A stretch of DNA of 64,000 nucleotides from Balneola sp. (GCA_002694685.1 NZMW01000004.1:678632-742631); one strand, 5' to 3'. Shown: positions 1 through 9,428, counted from the first letter of the stretch. A program made the numbers and translations. The notes: a model not told the origin generated them from the letters alone.

Positions 1-638
1 TATAATTTCTTTTCCAGTGACCATTTTATGCCAGAACCATTAATGGTGAGGTTATCCATGAAAATAAGTTCTGAACCATCCAGCAATTGATTGACATCAA
101 CATCTTGAGCTCGGAGTGAAAGGTCGGCAACCGTGACCAATTCTTCCCCATTTTGCCGCACCAGCTTTCCCGATCCACTATTAATAATCAGGTTAAATGT
201 TGAAATTTTGTCTGCTATTTCCTCAGCCTCACCATTACTTGAACGGCTAAAAGCATTTGATGAGTAATCCCGCGTAAAAACTTCCACATTCGGCTTATTG
301 ATTACAATAGATTTGAATACAGGAAACGATCTGTTCAGCAGACTAAACCATTGAATACCGTTAATAGAAATGGTTTGTGCCGAAATTTTACGGATATGAG
401 GCGAGGCGCTATCAGGCTTTACAACAACTGAATCTACAGAAATCGACCGCCCAAGAATTCCAATATCAAAGGTTGAGTAGTCAAGGATGTAATCCTGATT
501 CGTTTGTTTTCTAAACTCTTCAGTAAGTGCTTTCTTGAGAGGTTCATTCAAAAAAATTGGGGCAATTACAGCAGCACTGCCAACCAAAACGAGAATGGAA
601 ATAACAATAATTAAAAAAACCTTTAGTGTTTTTTTCAT
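1..638 (-). CDS. AsmA/DUF748-like envelope protein, 3' end missing (runs off the window)
   Basis: An open frame reads from an ATG at 638 to the window edge without a stop, giving about 212 residues of N-terminal sequence. It starts with a short basic stretch and one hydrophobic anchor (about residues 6-28, VFLIIVISILVLVG), then continues as a soluble beta-rich protein with phrases such as SVDSVVVKP and SIVINKPNVEVF. An N-terminal anchor followed by repeated 'the effect of this strand is a hydrophobic groove' style sequence is typical of AsmA-like/DUF748 proteins that bridge inner and outer membranes. The family call is an inference from style, not from a catalytic motif. The gene diverges from the peptidase at 748; the 109 bp between them must carry both promoters. 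Confidence 0.5.
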   Translation of the reverse strand, partial: MKKTLKVFLIIVISILVLVGSAAVIAPIFLNEPLKKALTEEFRKQTNQDYILDYSTFDIGILGRSISVDSVVVKPDSASPHIRKISAQTISINGIQWFSLLNRSFPVFKSIVINKPNVEVFTRDYSSNAFSRSSNGEAEEIADKISTFNLIINSGSGKLVRQNGEELVTVADLSLRAQDVDVNQLLDGSELIFMDNLTINGSGIKWSLEKKL

Positions 639-747
639 ATCTAAAAATTGATATAAATCCTCTAAATGCAAAAACCTTTATTGTTAAATAATTTACACTA
701 TTTTGGTGCGCATTAACTGCTAAACATATTCACTTAAACTACCCCCA

Positions 748-3348
748 ATGAAAAAATTAGTTACCCTATTCGCTTTTTTATTGATGGCGACATCCGCCTT
801 TGCACAGGATGAATTTGCCTTCGAACGTTTTCAATTTCACGCTGACCTAAATTATGATTCCGGCATCACTTCACCGGCCGAATATTTGGGTTACGAACTT
901 GGTAAGGAATATACCTTCCATCATAAAGTGATGGATTACTTCAAGAAGCTGGATGAGGAATCCGACAAGCTGACTCTTCATAAATATGCCACAACCTACG
1001 AAGGCCGTGATTTATACTATGCGGTAATCAGCTCGGAGGAAAATCAGGGAAACATTGATGCTATTCGCCAAGCAAACCTGTCGCTGGCTAATAACCCTGA
1101 GTCCACAACAATTGATGACAAACCGGTGGTGGTTTGGATGAGTTATAATGTTCATGGGAATGAGCCTTCAAGCAGTGAGGCGGCTATGCAAACAGCATAT
1201 CGCCTGGTAGCAGGAGCCGATCAAGAAACTGTAAACTGGCTGGATAATGCTGTAGTGGTGATTGACCCCATGATGAATCCGGATGGCAGAGATCGCTATG
1301 TGTATTGGTACAAATCATCTCGCGCCAACATTTTAAATACTGATGCCAATGATCTGGAGCATGATGAAATTTGGCCGGGCGGACGAACCAATCATTACTG
1401 GTTTGATTTAAATCGTGATTGGGTATGGCTGGTTCACCCAGAGTCACAAGGAAGAATAGCGGCCTATCAAGAATGGATGCCGCAAGTGCATATGGATTTT
1501 CACGAGCAGGGTTTTAATAACAACTATTTTGCAATGCCGGGCACTACTCCAAGAAATCTTGAATTGCCTGCTGATTATGATAAATGGGCGGACGCTTTTG
1601 GTCGTGGTTTGATTGAAGAGTTTGACGAAGCGAATGTAAACTATGCAACCCGTGAGGCATTTGATTTCTTTTATCCTGGGTATGGTTCTTCTTACCCAAG
1701 CGTGATGGGAGGAATTGGAATGTTGGCTGAGCAGGGTGGTCACAGCCGAGGAGGGCGTGCCGTTGAAACTGATGATGAATATGTACTAACACTCCGACAA
1801 CGTGTTTTTGATCACTACACGAATGGAGTTTCAATCGTTAAAACAGCTGCCGAAAATAAAGAAGGGCTGCTTAGCTACTTCAAGAATTCGGTATCTCAGT
1901 CTTCCCAAAAAGGAAATACCAAAGCATACATTCTACCAAATGATGAGAATGATTATACCTATCAGGTAGTAAATATGTTAATGAAGCATGGGGTGAAAGT
2001 GGAACGTGCTACTCAAAATTTCACCCAAAGAGATTCCTATAATTATTGGGATGGTAACTCAACTAACCAAAGTTTTGAAGCCGGTGATTTCATCATTAAA
2101 ACAGATCAGCCCAAACATCTATTCATTAATACGCTGTTCCGTAAGCAGATGGAGATTGAGGATTCAGTGATGTATGATATGTCAACTTGGTCAGTTCCAT
2201 TAGCTTATAACCTGAATGCATCATGGACGACCAGAGGCGTAAATGCTTCTACGGAAATGGTGACGGAAGAAGTAGAGTATAAATCAGGACTTGAGAATTC
2301 TGGCGCTCAGTATGCCTATGTGATCGACTGGGAACAGCGTCACGCTCCAAAAGCGCTGGCTAAACTCTGGGATATGGGATATAAAGTGAGAAGTGCCAGG
2401 CGCCACTTCAACAATGGAGAGAAAACATATTCGGAAGGATCCCTGATTGTTTTAATAGGTCGAAACTTTGATAAGCGTGATCAGATAGCAGCCGACATGC
2501 AAATGCTTGCTAATGAGGCAAATGTTGTTGTAGAAGGCTTTGATAGTGGCCGAATGAATACAGGCATGGATTTAGCTTCCAGCGACTCACAACCCGTTGA
2601 CAAGCCAAATGTGGCCTTGATGATCGATTCTCCATTCAGTTCCTATACGGCCGGTCAGCTTTGGTTTTTATTTGATCAGTGGACGGAGCTTGGAATCAGT
2701 CGAATCAGGTCGGGTAGTTTCTCAAGCAGCGATCTGGAGGATTATGATGTGATTTTGATGCCGGGCTCATGGGGAGGGTTAAGTGGCGTATGGAATGAAT
2801 CAGAAATTGAGTCCCTGAAAACGTGGGTACGAAATGGCGGTGTACTTATTGGTACGGAAGGAAGCGCAGGCTGGCTAACAGAAAGCCGATCCGGATTTAC
2901 AGGCGTAGAGCTGTTTGAAGAAGATGAGGAAGAAGACAGCACCCAAGTAGATCCACAAGCCTATACCAAGTATGCTGATCGGGAAGATGTCTTTGGACTA
3001 GAGCGAATCCCGGGTTCAGCATTTAAAGGTATGCTGGATACTACCAACCCATTGGCTTTTGGAATGAAGGAGCAAATCTACTCACTTAAGTTTGGGGATG
3101 ATGGGCTAGTTCCAAATACCGATTTTCAAACCGTTGGGTACTATGTGAAAGATGCTGACGATGTACTGGCCTCCGGTTATGCCTCAGATGAAAACAAAGA
3201 GAAAGCAGCGGGAATGGCTTTTGCAGCTGTCGAGAATATGGGCAGTGGTAAAGTGGTGTTTCTGCTTGATAACACTCAGTACAGAATGTTCTGGGTTGGG
3301 CCAAGCCGGATGGTTCAGAATGCGGTGATGCTTCTTCCGGGAATGTAG
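748..3348 (+). CDS. Secreted M14-family zinc carboxypeptidase
   Basis: A secreted metallopeptidase of 866 residues with a clear Sec signal peptide (residues 1-20, ending AFAQ). The M14 zinc motif HGNE gives ligands H136 and E139; substrate-binding NPDGRDRY lies near residue 177, the third ligand is in HMDFHEQG (H248 or H252), and the catalytic Glu fits E328 in MLAEQGG. The peptidase domain covers roughly residues 45-370. The C-terminal part (about 620-866, VALMIDSPF, VILMPGSWGG, GGVLIGTEG) looks like a class I glutamine-amidotransferase-like fold, as in other large Bacteroidota M14 proteins. It probably trims peptides in the periplasm or outside the cell. No Shine-Dalgarno precedes the ATG. 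It is monocistronic, followed by a strong terminator. Confidence 0.9.
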   Translation: MKKLVTLFAFLLMATSAFAQDEFAFERFQFHADLNYDSGITSPAEYLGYELGKEYTFHHKVMDYFKKLDEESDKLTLHKYATTYEGRDLYYAVISSEENQGNIDAIRQANLSLANNPESTTIDDKPVVVWMSYNVHGNEPSSSEAAMQTAYRLVAGADQETVNWLDNAVVVIDPMMNPDGRDRYVYWYKSSRANILNTDANDLEHDEIWPGGRTNHYWFDLNRDWVWLVHPESQGRIAAYQEWMPQVHMDFHEQGFNNNYFAMPGTTPRNLELPADYDKWADAFGRGLIEEFDEANVNYATREAFDFFYPGYGSSYPSVMGGIGMLAEQGGHSRGGRAVETDDEYVLTLRQRVFDHYTNGVSIVKTAAENKEGLLSYFKNSVSQSSQKGNTKAYILPNDENDYTYQVVNMLMKHGVKVERATQNFTQRDSYNYWDGNSTNQSFEAGDFIIKTDQPKHLFINTLFRKQMEIEDSVMYDMSTWSVPLAYNLNASWTTRGVNASTEMVTEEVEYKSGLENSGAQYAYVIDWEQRHAPKALAKLWDMGYKVRSARRHFNNGEKTYSEGSLIVLIGRNFDKRDQIAADMQMLANEANVVVEGFDSGRMNTGMDLASSDSQPVDKPNVALMIDSPFSSYTAGQLWFLFDQWTELGISRIRSGSFSSSDLEDYDVILMPGSWGGLSGVWNESEIESLKTWVRNGGVLIGTEGSAGWLTESRSGFTGVELFEEDEEEDSTQVDPQAYTKYADREDVFGLERIPGSAFKGMLDTTNPLAFGMKEQIYSLKFGDDGLVPNTDFQTVGYYVKDADDVLASGYASDENKEKAAGMAFAAVENMGSGKVVFLLDNTQYRMFWVGPSRMVQNAVMLLPGM

Positions 3349-3368
3349 AGGAGCAGTGATTTTAGCAG

Positions 3369-3400
3369 AAAAGGGCGCCTAAACCGGGCGCCCTTTTTTT
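3369..3400. terminator. Bidirectional rho-independent terminator
   Basis: An 11-bp perfect stem (AAAAGGGCGCC / GGCGCCCTTTT) with a 7-nt loop lies between convergent genes ending at 3348 and 3405. It has a T run on the plus side and A residues before the stem, so it can stop transcription from both sides. Confidence 0.9.
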
Positions 3401-3404
3401 ATTT

Positions 3405-3872
3405 CTATAATTGGTATCGGAAACCTATAGATCCGGTAAACCCAAAAATCTGGGAAGGATTGATATCCAGATAAGGACCCATATCAATAAAGACCTCAAA
3501 AGGAGCTTCTTCAAAGCCGTATTCAACACCAATTGGAAACTCGATGCCGTAGGAAACATCTCCATCAACATTAGCGCCAAGGTCAGTATAGTTGAGACGA
3601 ATGCCTGGGGCGTAGTAGGGAGTTAAGCTACCGGACTCTACACCTAGTGAATTTTCACTTTTGTAAATCACATAATTGGCTGAGAAATTAATTTGAGTGA
3701 CATCAATAAGAGTAAAACCTAAATCTGTACGAATAGCTGATTTCTCATTAAGGGTGAATTTGGCAGTAAGTCCCGAAAGGTAGCCGCCAACAGCTTTTTT
3801 GCTTTGCTGTGCATGTATAGAAGTTGATGCTCCAGCAATCAGTAAAAAAAGAAGGACGCGAATGCTTTTCAT
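3405..3872 (-). CDS. Small outer-membrane beta-barrel-like protein, unknown function
   Basis: A 155-residue protein with a Sec signal peptide (about residues 1-21, ending SIHAQ). The mature part has alternating polar/apolar strands (LTAKFTLNEKSAIRTDLGF, INFSANYVIY) and ends in an aromatic-rich final strand (FTGSIGFRYQL), which fits a small 8-stranded barrel inserted by the BAM machinery. I do not recognise a specific family. It lies 29 bp downstream of the amidohydrolase gene on the same strand and may be co-transcribed. The barrel fold is an inference from strand pattern and C-terminus. Confidence 0.6.
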   Translation of the reverse strand: MKSIRVLLFLLIAGASTSIHAQQSKKAVGGYLSGLTAKFTLNEKSAIRTDLGFTLIDVTQINFSANYVIYKSENSLGVESGSLTPYYAPGIRLNYTDLGANVDGDVSYGIEFPIGVEYGFEEAPFEVFIDMGPYLDINPSQIFGFTGSIGFRYQL

Positions 3873-3901
3873 AAAGGTTAAATTTTGGTTTGATGGTAAT
3901 C

Positions 3902-5488
3902 TTAGTAGTCTAGCCCGGGCTGGGTGATTTTAAAGTCTTCTTCAGCTTTAGCGGCTTCTACCATTTCAGCAACGTCTTTCAGTAATTCTTTTGCATCATA
4001 TACAATTCCATCTTTGATAGTATAGCGTACACCGCCTCTTCGAACCGGCTGATTATCTTCATTCACGTAAATAGCTCCGGTGCCGTAGAGTACTTTTAGG
4101 TTTTTCATTGGATTGGCATCTACTATAACCATGTCTGCAAGTTTTCCAATCTCGATGGTACCCAACTGATCATCCACTCCTAAAACTTCGGCTCCCTTTA
4201 AAGAGGCAGACTGAAATATTTCTAAAGGATGAAATCCGGCTTCACGGAACAATTCCATTTCCTGAATATATCCGAACCCGTACAGTTTATAGATATAGCC
4301 GGCATCAGAACCGAGCGTTACACGCCCGCCTTTATTCTTATACTCGTTGATGAACTGCATCCAAAGGTCGAAATTTTCTTTCCACGCAATTTCCTGCTCC
4401 GTTCCCCATTCAATCCAGTACGAACCATGTGAAATCCGGCTGGGAGCGTAAAATTCCCAAAGAGAAGGGATGGTATATTTCTCATGCCATTCAGCTCGGC
4501 GCTGAGCACTTAAGTCTCTGTTGGCTTCATAAATAGTGAAGGTGGGGTTCAGCGTGAAGTCAAGTTCAAGCATCTCATCCATCACTGCTTCCCATTTCTC
4601 TGAACCGGGATCAGCAGCTTGTTTCCATAAGTTTCCAGCTTCTTCAAAACGATGTTGTTCATCGTTATAATTATAGTCTAAAGGATAATCCTGTATGATA
4701 CGATCTTCGAACATAGACTCCGGTAACCCATACCAGTGGGTCAAAGAGGTAAGGCCAAGCTGGGCTGATTTCAATGCATCATTATAAACTACCCGGGTTT
4801 GGGCGTGATGAGTCATAGTGCCAATGCCGAGTTTGTTGGCTTCATCAATTGCTGCGGCGTAAATAGCGGGCTGGGCTCCGAAAAATTTAATTCCATCAGC
4901 TCCTTTTTTGTGAATCATCTGAACCCATTTTCGTGCTTGCTCAGGAGTTGTAATTGGTCCGTCGTGATCCATTCCAAAACCAATCCAAGCTGAAATACGA
5001 GGAGCAGTAATTTCATTATTTGCACTCATCTTCTTGTGGCGAAGTGTCCAATCCATCCCATTAAAAGAACCGGGTTCCCGAATAGAAGTTATTCCATGGG
5101 CAAGCCATAGTTTATATACATATTCAGGGGTTGTACCCTGAGCACCGCCACCGGTATGTGCATGCATATCAAAAAAGCCGGGGAGGAGATACATGCCTTC
5201 AGCATCAATTACCTGAGTATTCTCATCCGCTTTGGGACGGCGGTTTTCATTGATGGGTAAATTTGGATATCCAACGGTTTGAATGGATGCAATTTTGTTT
5301 CCCTCAACCACAATATCGACCGGACCGGTTGCCGGGGATCCGGTACCATCAATCAAATTCACACCACGAATAATTAAACGTTCGTAGGGTCCTTCGCCAT
5401 CCGTACGATCTGGTGCGTCAGACATTTGAGCCTGTACCGTGAAGGTTGCAAAGGTGAGGATTAATAAAAGAGCGTTAATAATTTTCAT
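3902..5488 (-). CDS. Secreted metal-dependent amidohydrolase (imidazolonepropionase/prolidase-like)
   Basis: A 528-residue amidohydrolase-superfamily protein with a signal peptide (residues 1-21, ending VQAQ), so it acts in the periplasm or outside. The metal-binding HxH is H109-A-H111 in FFDMHAHTGGG; further His ligands sit in MTHHAQT and SLTHWYG, and the catalytic Asp is in TLGSDAGY (near residue 394). The N- and C-terminal parts form the usual small beta domain (VNLIDGTG, GKLADMVIVD). Family members cleave cyclic amides or X-Pro/X-Lys/Arg dipeptides; the substrate here cannot be read from sequence. Linked to the small barrel protein at 3405. Confidence 0.85.
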   Translation of the reverse strand: MKIINALLLILTFATFTVQAQMSDAPDRTDGEGPYERLIIRGVNLIDGTGSPATGPVDIVVEGNKIASIQTVGYPNLPINENRRPKADENTQVIDAEGMYLLPGFFDMHAHTGGGAQGTTPEYVYKLWLAHGITSIREPGSFNGMDWTLRHKKMSANNEITAPRISAWIGFGMDHDGPITTPEQARKWVQMIHKKGADGIKFFGAQPAIYAAAIDEANKLGIGTMTHHAQTRVVYNDALKSAQLGLTSLTHWYGLPESMFEDRIIQDYPLDYNYNDEQHRFEEAGNLWKQAADPGSEKWEAVMDEMLELDFTLNPTFTIYEANRDLSAQRRAEWHEKYTIPSLWEFYAPSRISHGSYWIEWGTEQEIAWKENFDLWMQFINEYKNKGGRVTLGSDAGYIYKLYGFGYIQEMELFREAGFHPLEIFQSASLKGAEVLGVDDQLGTIEIGKLADMVIVDANPMKNLKVLYGTGAIYVNEDNQPVRRGGVRYTIKDGIVYDAKELLKDVAEMVEAAKAEEDFKITQPGLDY

Positions 5489-5559
5489 AGCTGAATAGAT
5501 AAGGTTGAGAAGATGGGATGAATGTACTACAAAGAAACAATCATCACCGTAAAAATAAG

Positions 5560-6018
5560 TTAGATTAGTAAAGAGCCTTCGTGTTTAAGAAGCCATTCTT
5601 TGCGTTCAAGTCCACCGGCATAGCCAGTCAGTTTATCATCTGCTCCAATTACGCGATGGCATGGGATAACAATAGCGATAGGATTTTTCCCATTGGCTTT
5701 CCCTACTGCTTGTGATGCTTTTTCATCACCAAGCTTCTTGGCTATTTTTCCATAGGAGGTAGTGCTGCCTTGGGGGATTTCCAGCAATTGGTTCCAAACC
5801 TGTTGTTCAAATTCAGTCCCCTGAGGCTGGAGCTCAAGTTGAAAAGCTGATCGGTTTTCTTCAAAATATTCCCGAAGCTGAGTTTTGGCAGATTCGGTAT
5901 GAACATCAGGATCTTCAGGCCCGTCAAAATCCATGAATTTAATTTCGGTAATTCCATCTCCATTAGAGAGAATTCGAAGTACTCCAATTGGAGATTCTAA
6001 AAAGCTAACGTAAGTCAC
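5560..6018 (-). CDS. ogt: Methylated-DNA--protein-cysteine methyltransferase
   Basis: A 152-residue suicide repair protein that moves the methyl group from O6-methylguanine to its own cysteine. The acceptor is C120 in IPCHRVIG, followed by the family's GYAGGLERKEWLLKHE. The upstream helix-turn-helix region (GKIAKKLGDEKASQAVGKANG) includes the usual AVGxANGxNP. The start is a GTG (GTG ACT TAC) with no ATG nearby; the length matches compact Ogt proteins. Standalone gene 71 bp downstream of the divergent-side amidohydrolase promoter region. Confidence 0.95.
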   Translation of the reverse strand: MTYVSFLESPIGVLRILSNGDGITEIKFMDFDGPEDPDVHTESAKTQLREYFEENRSAFQLELQPQGTEFEQQVWNQLLEIPQGSTTSYGKIAKKLGDEKASQAVGKANGKNPIAIVIPCHRVIGADDKLTGYAGGLERKEWLLKHEGSLLI

Positions 6019-6330
6019 AAAAGTTATTTTGGTGAGTGGTCAGCGGGAGAATATCGACTCATTTTGTCTTATCAAAATCGAAAAGAATAAAATTTATTCA
6101 ACATGAAAAAGCTGTTTTTAGTACTGTTTTGAGGCTTTTTTAAAAAAGAATAAAATTATTTAAAAAAAAGTGTAACAAATCTGTTTGGCCTAACTCTTGA
6201 ATATAGCTTAGAGGTGAGATTAATGTTTATACCCTAACAGTTAGTCAAAATTTTTACTCCTTAAAGCTGAAACCTAAAGCTAAAACCCTGAGATTGAACC
6301 TCTCAGGGTTTTTTTATGCTGAATGATTTT
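6019..6330. other. 312-bp intergenic region between ogt and the TonB receptor gene
   Basis: AT-rich and without a credible gene. It contains a nine-codon ATG frame (6103-6132) that looks like the start of a signal peptide but stops at TGA, an imperfect 13-bp tandem pair at 6263-6288 (AAAGCTGAAACCT then AAAGCTAAAACCC), and the terminator at 6282-6316. The ogt promoter should lie in the part nearest 6018. Confidence 0.6.
6282..6316. terminator. Rho-independent terminator after the TonB receptor gene
   Basis: A 12-bp perfect stem, AAAACCCTGAGA / TCTCAGGGTTTT, around a 7-nt loop, with T-rich flanks on both sides. It lies 15 bp beyond the stop of the minus-strand receptor gene, so it closes the metal-uptake unit. 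Confidence 0.85.
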
Positions 6331-8568
6331 TTAGAAGTAAACCCGGTAGAGTAAGCTCACGTTTATGCCCGGTTGAGGTCGTAAATCTTTAATGCGAGAG
6401 AGGTGGTCGTAATATTCCTGATTGAGCAGGTTATTAACATTCAGTGAAAAGGTATGAAGCAGGCTTTTTCCTTCTAACCGATATTGTGAAAAAGCATCCA
6501 CCAAAGTGTAGCTTTCAGTCGGGGTTTCGAATTCACCGGTGCGGTCTTGTTTCCCTGAAAACCGAACTCTACTGCCAATCTCAAAACCGCCCTTAGAATA
6601 TTTCAGTGATGTTTTGGTCTTGAACGGTGGGATTTGAGGGAGGGGGCGCGTGTCGCTATTAATGCCTGTATTAGCTTGTTCTTGCTCAGATACTTTTCGC
6701 TCGGCTATCGTGTAGCTCATGGATAAATCAATAACAAAGTTGGTTAAAAACTGAAGTTCACCGGAAAATTCAGCCCCATAAAGTATAGCCTCAGTTCCTA
6801 CGAACTGGTAATTATTTAAATCAGGTCTGCTGTTATTTCGTTGGCCTGTATCTCTCGCATATAAGTAGTTGTCAAATCCGTTGTGAAAAAGGGCCGTTTC
6901 TGCTGTGGCTTTCTCGGACTGATACCTGAGGAAAAGCTCTTTAGCCAAACCACGTTCAGGATCAAGATCAGGATTCCCGACTTCAAAGGAATAAGAAGCC
7001 AAATGTGGACCTTCCGAATACAACTCTTCGAGAGAAGGTGCACGGAAAGAGTGTAATAAACTGGTACCTGCCGAAAACCCTTTTCCTAACGAGTAAATGG
7101 CAGCAAAGGAACTTGAAAGGGCTGGGAATGACCTTTCCCGTATATTACCAATAGAGGATGTAGGATCATTTTCGACCGGTTTATTTAATACCCAGTCGAA
7201 TCGCAGACCTGCTTCAAGGTGGAGCCGATCAATATCTTTCTCTTCTATAAGGTAGGTTCCAATTTTGTAGCTGTTTGCATCGGGAGTGCTTGCACCAATT
7301 ACTGCGTAATCTTCCAATTCTCCCCATACTCCAAAACTACCTTTATCTAAAAACCCAAGTGAATTATGAGATGCTTTTACTTCAGCATTAGTGGTTACCA
7401 AACCAAATTGAGTGCCTAAAGAACCGTTCGATTCAATTTCTTTATGGGTGTAATTCTTAATGGAAAAATCGGCTTCCAATACATCAATAAAATCATTGCG
7501 AACTAAAATTTCTGACTTAACATCGTACTGGAACTTTTTCATTTCAATATCCACTCCATTTGGATGTCCGTTTGGATCCGGTGGAATTCCATAATTATTG
7601 ATGTAGGTGCTAAAAGCAGCTCCCAGGTAACCCCAACTTTTCACCCAACTCAAGCCTAAAGCATCATTTGTTGATCTATAATAAGTATTGTCGATTTCAC
7701 CTAAAGGCGTACCGACATCTCCAGCCAGGCGGCCATTTAAGTTTAAGCTGAGCGCAAAATCTTTATATGGAATGGTGGCATCTAAAGCTCCTGAGACACC
7801 GCTGCTTACAGACTCACCGTTGAGTGTAAAGCTCCCTGTAAATTTTGAGGGAACCGTAGTTTCAATTTGATTACGAACCACATTGATTACCCCACCAATG
7901 GCATTTGCTCCGTATGCAAGAGCTTGTGGCCCTCTTGCTATTTCTACTTCCTGAGCTGATATGGGATCAATAGTTACGGCATGGTCGGATGACTGAGCGG
8001 AAACGTCACCTGAACGAATACCATCCTGTAAAATCAAAACCCGTTCATCTCCCAAACCTCTTATAACGGGTCTTCCCGGTGCGGAGCCCATTTTACGTTC
8101 GTCAAATCCAGCTAAATTAGATAGTGTCTGTGAGAGTGTATTACCAAGGTTTCTTCTAAGGTCTGAGCCAAAAACTTTTTTTGAGGCATGCTCCAGAGTT
8201 GAACCTTCTAAAACCTCTTCTTTGCCTACAACATCTACAGATTGAGATCCAAGAACAGTAGGGCGTAGTTTTATATTTACAATTTTATCGGATTCTTCAA
8301 TGCTAACTTCTTGTGTTTGAGTCCGATATCCGATACGGTGCACTGAAAGCGTGAAGTTGCCTTCCGGCATATTTTTGATTTCATATTTACCTGCAGCATC
8401 TGCAACAGAAGTCCGATTCAGTTCTTCAACGTGAACGTAGGCAAATGAGATTGGATCGTTGGTTTCGGAATCAGTAATTGTTCCGGATAATAAAAAACTG
8501 TCCTCAGCAGGAGAGCTTCCTGAAAGGAAACCCCCTGTGAGTAACAGTAATGAGATTAATATATGCAC
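6331..8568 (-). CDS. ZnuD-like TonB-dependent outer-membrane receptor
   Basis: A 745-residue receptor that would import a ligand across the outer membrane using TonB energy. It has a signal peptide (about 1-21), a carboxypeptidase-regulatory-like domain (about 25-105, SGTITDSETNDPISFAYVHVEE), a plug (about 125-235) and a beta-barrel ending in the expected terminal Phe (LLYRVYF). The plug phrases RPVIRGLGDERVLILQDGI, SSDHAVTIDP and GANAIGGVINVV match the ZnuD group of zinc receptors as I know it. The GTG start overlaps the stop of the upstream lipoprotein gene by one base (TAGTG), which indicates translational coupling. Zinc as substrate is inferred from family and from the metal-ligand-rich neighbours; copper or another metal remains possible. 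Confidence 0.85.
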   Translation of the reverse strand: MHILISLLLLTGGFLSGSSPAEDSFLLSGTITDSETNDPISFAYVHVEELNRTSVADAAGKYEIKNMPEGNFTLSVHRIGYRTQTQEVSIEESDKIVNIKLRPTVLGSQSVDVVGKEEVLEGSTLEHASKKVFGSDLRRNLGNTLSQTLSNLAGFDERKMGSAPGRPVIRGLGDERVLILQDGIRSGDVSAQSSDHAVTIDPISAQEVEIARGPQALAYGANAIGGVINVVRNQIETTVPSKFTGSFTLNGESVSSGVSGALDATIPYKDFALSLNLNGRLAGDVGTPLGEIDNTYYRSTNDALGLSWVKSWGYLGAAFSTYINNYGIPPDPNGHPNGVDIEMKKFQYDVKSEILVRNDFIDVLEADFSIKNYTHKEIESNGSLGTQFGLVTTNAEVKASHNSLGFLDKGSFGVWGELEDYAVIGASTPDANSYKIGTYLIEEKDIDRLHLEAGLRFDWVLNKPVENDPTSSIGNIRERSFPALSSSFAAIYSLGKGFSAGTSLLHSFRAPSLEELYSEGPHLASYSFEVGNPDLDPERGLAKELFLRYQSEKATAETALFHNGFDNYLYARDTGQRNNSRPDLNNYQFVGTEAILYGAEFSGELQFLTNFVIDLSMSYTIAERKVSEQEQANTGINSDTRPLPQIPPFKTKTSLKYSKGGFEIGSRVRFSGKQDRTGEFETPTESYTLVDAFSQYRLEGKSLLHTFSLNVNNLLNQEYYDHLSRIKDLRPQPGINVSLLYRVYF

Positions 8569-9041
8569 TATTCAGCCGCTTCAACGTGTACGTGAATATT
8601 TTGGGAAGTGAAATCAGAATGGCCACTATGCATGAGCATAAGTCTTAAATCTGTAATCCCTTCTGCTTCAGCATGGATGTGAAAACTCCACTTTCCGTCT
8701 TCGTCATGTTGCTCGAATTCAGCTATGCCAGAATCTTCAAATTCATAGCCAAGGCTGAGTTCATCTTCATCGGGAGTGAACTCTTCACCATCGTGATCAA
8801 TAAATACAATAGTAATGAGGTCAGTTTCTTGTCCCGTTACTAGTTCAAATTCACCTGTCAAATCCTCGTCAGGCAATTGCTCCACGACAGTTTGCCCGTT
8901 CATTATCAGGCGAAATCCTTCGGCGTCTCCATGCTCATCTTCATCGGCAGAGGTAGAATTTGAGCAAGCGGTGAAAATTCCAGCAAAAATAATAAGTGTT
9001 AATACAGTCTTAGCTGCTGATAAAAGGTCTACTTTTTTCAT
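8568..9041 (-). CDS. Acidic, His-rich lipoprotein linked to the metal receptor
   Basis: A 157-residue protein with a lipoprotein signal: hydrophobic stretch, then FTAC with lipidated C26. The mature part is strongly acidic (DEDEHGDAEG, DEDELSLGYEFEDSG) and carries His groups at the C-terminal end (SFHIHAEAEG, LMLMHSGHSDF, IHVHVEAAE). No enzyme motif is visible. Its His/acid clusters and its coupling to the TonB receptor suggest a periplasmic or surface metal-binding helper that passes ions to or from the receptor; that role is inference. It resembles lipoproteins often found beside ZnuD-like receptors. Confidence 0.6.
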   Translation of the reverse strand: MKKVDLLSAAKTVLTLIIFAGIFTACSNSTSADEDEHGDAEGFRLIMNGQTVVEQLPDEDLTGEFELVTGQETDLITIVFIDHDGEEFTPDEDELSLGYEFEDSGIAEFEQHDEDGKWSFHIHAEAEGITDLRLMLMHSGHSDFTSQNIHVHVEAAE

Positions 9042-9076
9042 GATAGATTGATTTAAATAAATTGATAAATAAGTTT

Positions 9077-9105
9077 TTAAGGCCTGTATTAGAAAACAGG
9101 CTTAA
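9077..9105 (-). other. Hairpin between two genes of the metal-uptake unit
   Basis: TTAAGGCCTGT and ACAGGCTTAA pair with one bulged G around an 8-nt loop; on the minus strand the stem is followed by AAACTTATTT. It sits in the gap between the Cys/His-rich gene and the lipoprotein gene. It could be a weak terminator or an mRNA processing/stability element that sets different levels for the two parts of the operon. Confidence 0.45.
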
Positions 9106-9119
9106 GGAATGGGTTTTAT

Positions 9120-9428
9120 CTAAATCAATGCTGGCGGGGCACGTCCGAGGAGAGGAGTATGAAATTCTTCAGCGATCAGGAGTTCTTGTACAGCAACAAG
9201 GGTTTCCTGAAATTCTAAAATATGAGTGTAGTTAACAGATTCTTCGTAGGTAGTATCTGATACAATAGTACAAACTGGACAGACTGGATCGTTTTCCGCG
9301 TAGTGCTGCTCATTCGCATGGTGTAGACATTCCAATCCTTCACTGTGATAATGAGCCATAGCACCCAACATACCCACCACAGCGAGTGCGAGAAAAATAA
9401 ATGATATGAAGTTTCTAAATCTGCTCAA
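9120..9428 (-). CDS. Small exported Cys/His-rich protein (DUF2946-like) of the metal-uptake unit
   Basis: A 102-residue protein with one N-terminal hydrophobic segment (about 7-24, signal or anchor). The exported part is rich in possible metal ligands: HYH (26-28), C34, H36-H37, H42, and CPVC with C50 and C53. It ends in GRAPPALI; an RAPP-type C-terminus is a mark of DUF2946-like small proteins seen in metal loci. The start is TTG, the first possible codon after an in-frame TAA and the only one that keeps the whole hydrophobic segment; no good Shine-Dalgarno is present. It is the first gene of the unit and lies 33 bp from the palindrome at 9461. Confidence 0.6.
   Translation of the reverse strand: MSRFRNFISFIFLALAVVGMLGAMAHYHSEGLECLHHANEQHYAENDPVCPVCTIVSDTTYEESVNYTHILEFQETLVAVQELLIAEEFHTPLLGRAPPALI

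Noticed and set aside
6103-6132. Nine-codon frame reading like the start of a signal peptide (ATG AAA AAG CTG TTT)
   Set aside because: It ends at TGA after nine codons, lacks a ribosome-binding site and the downstream frame is not coding; too little to call a pseudogene.
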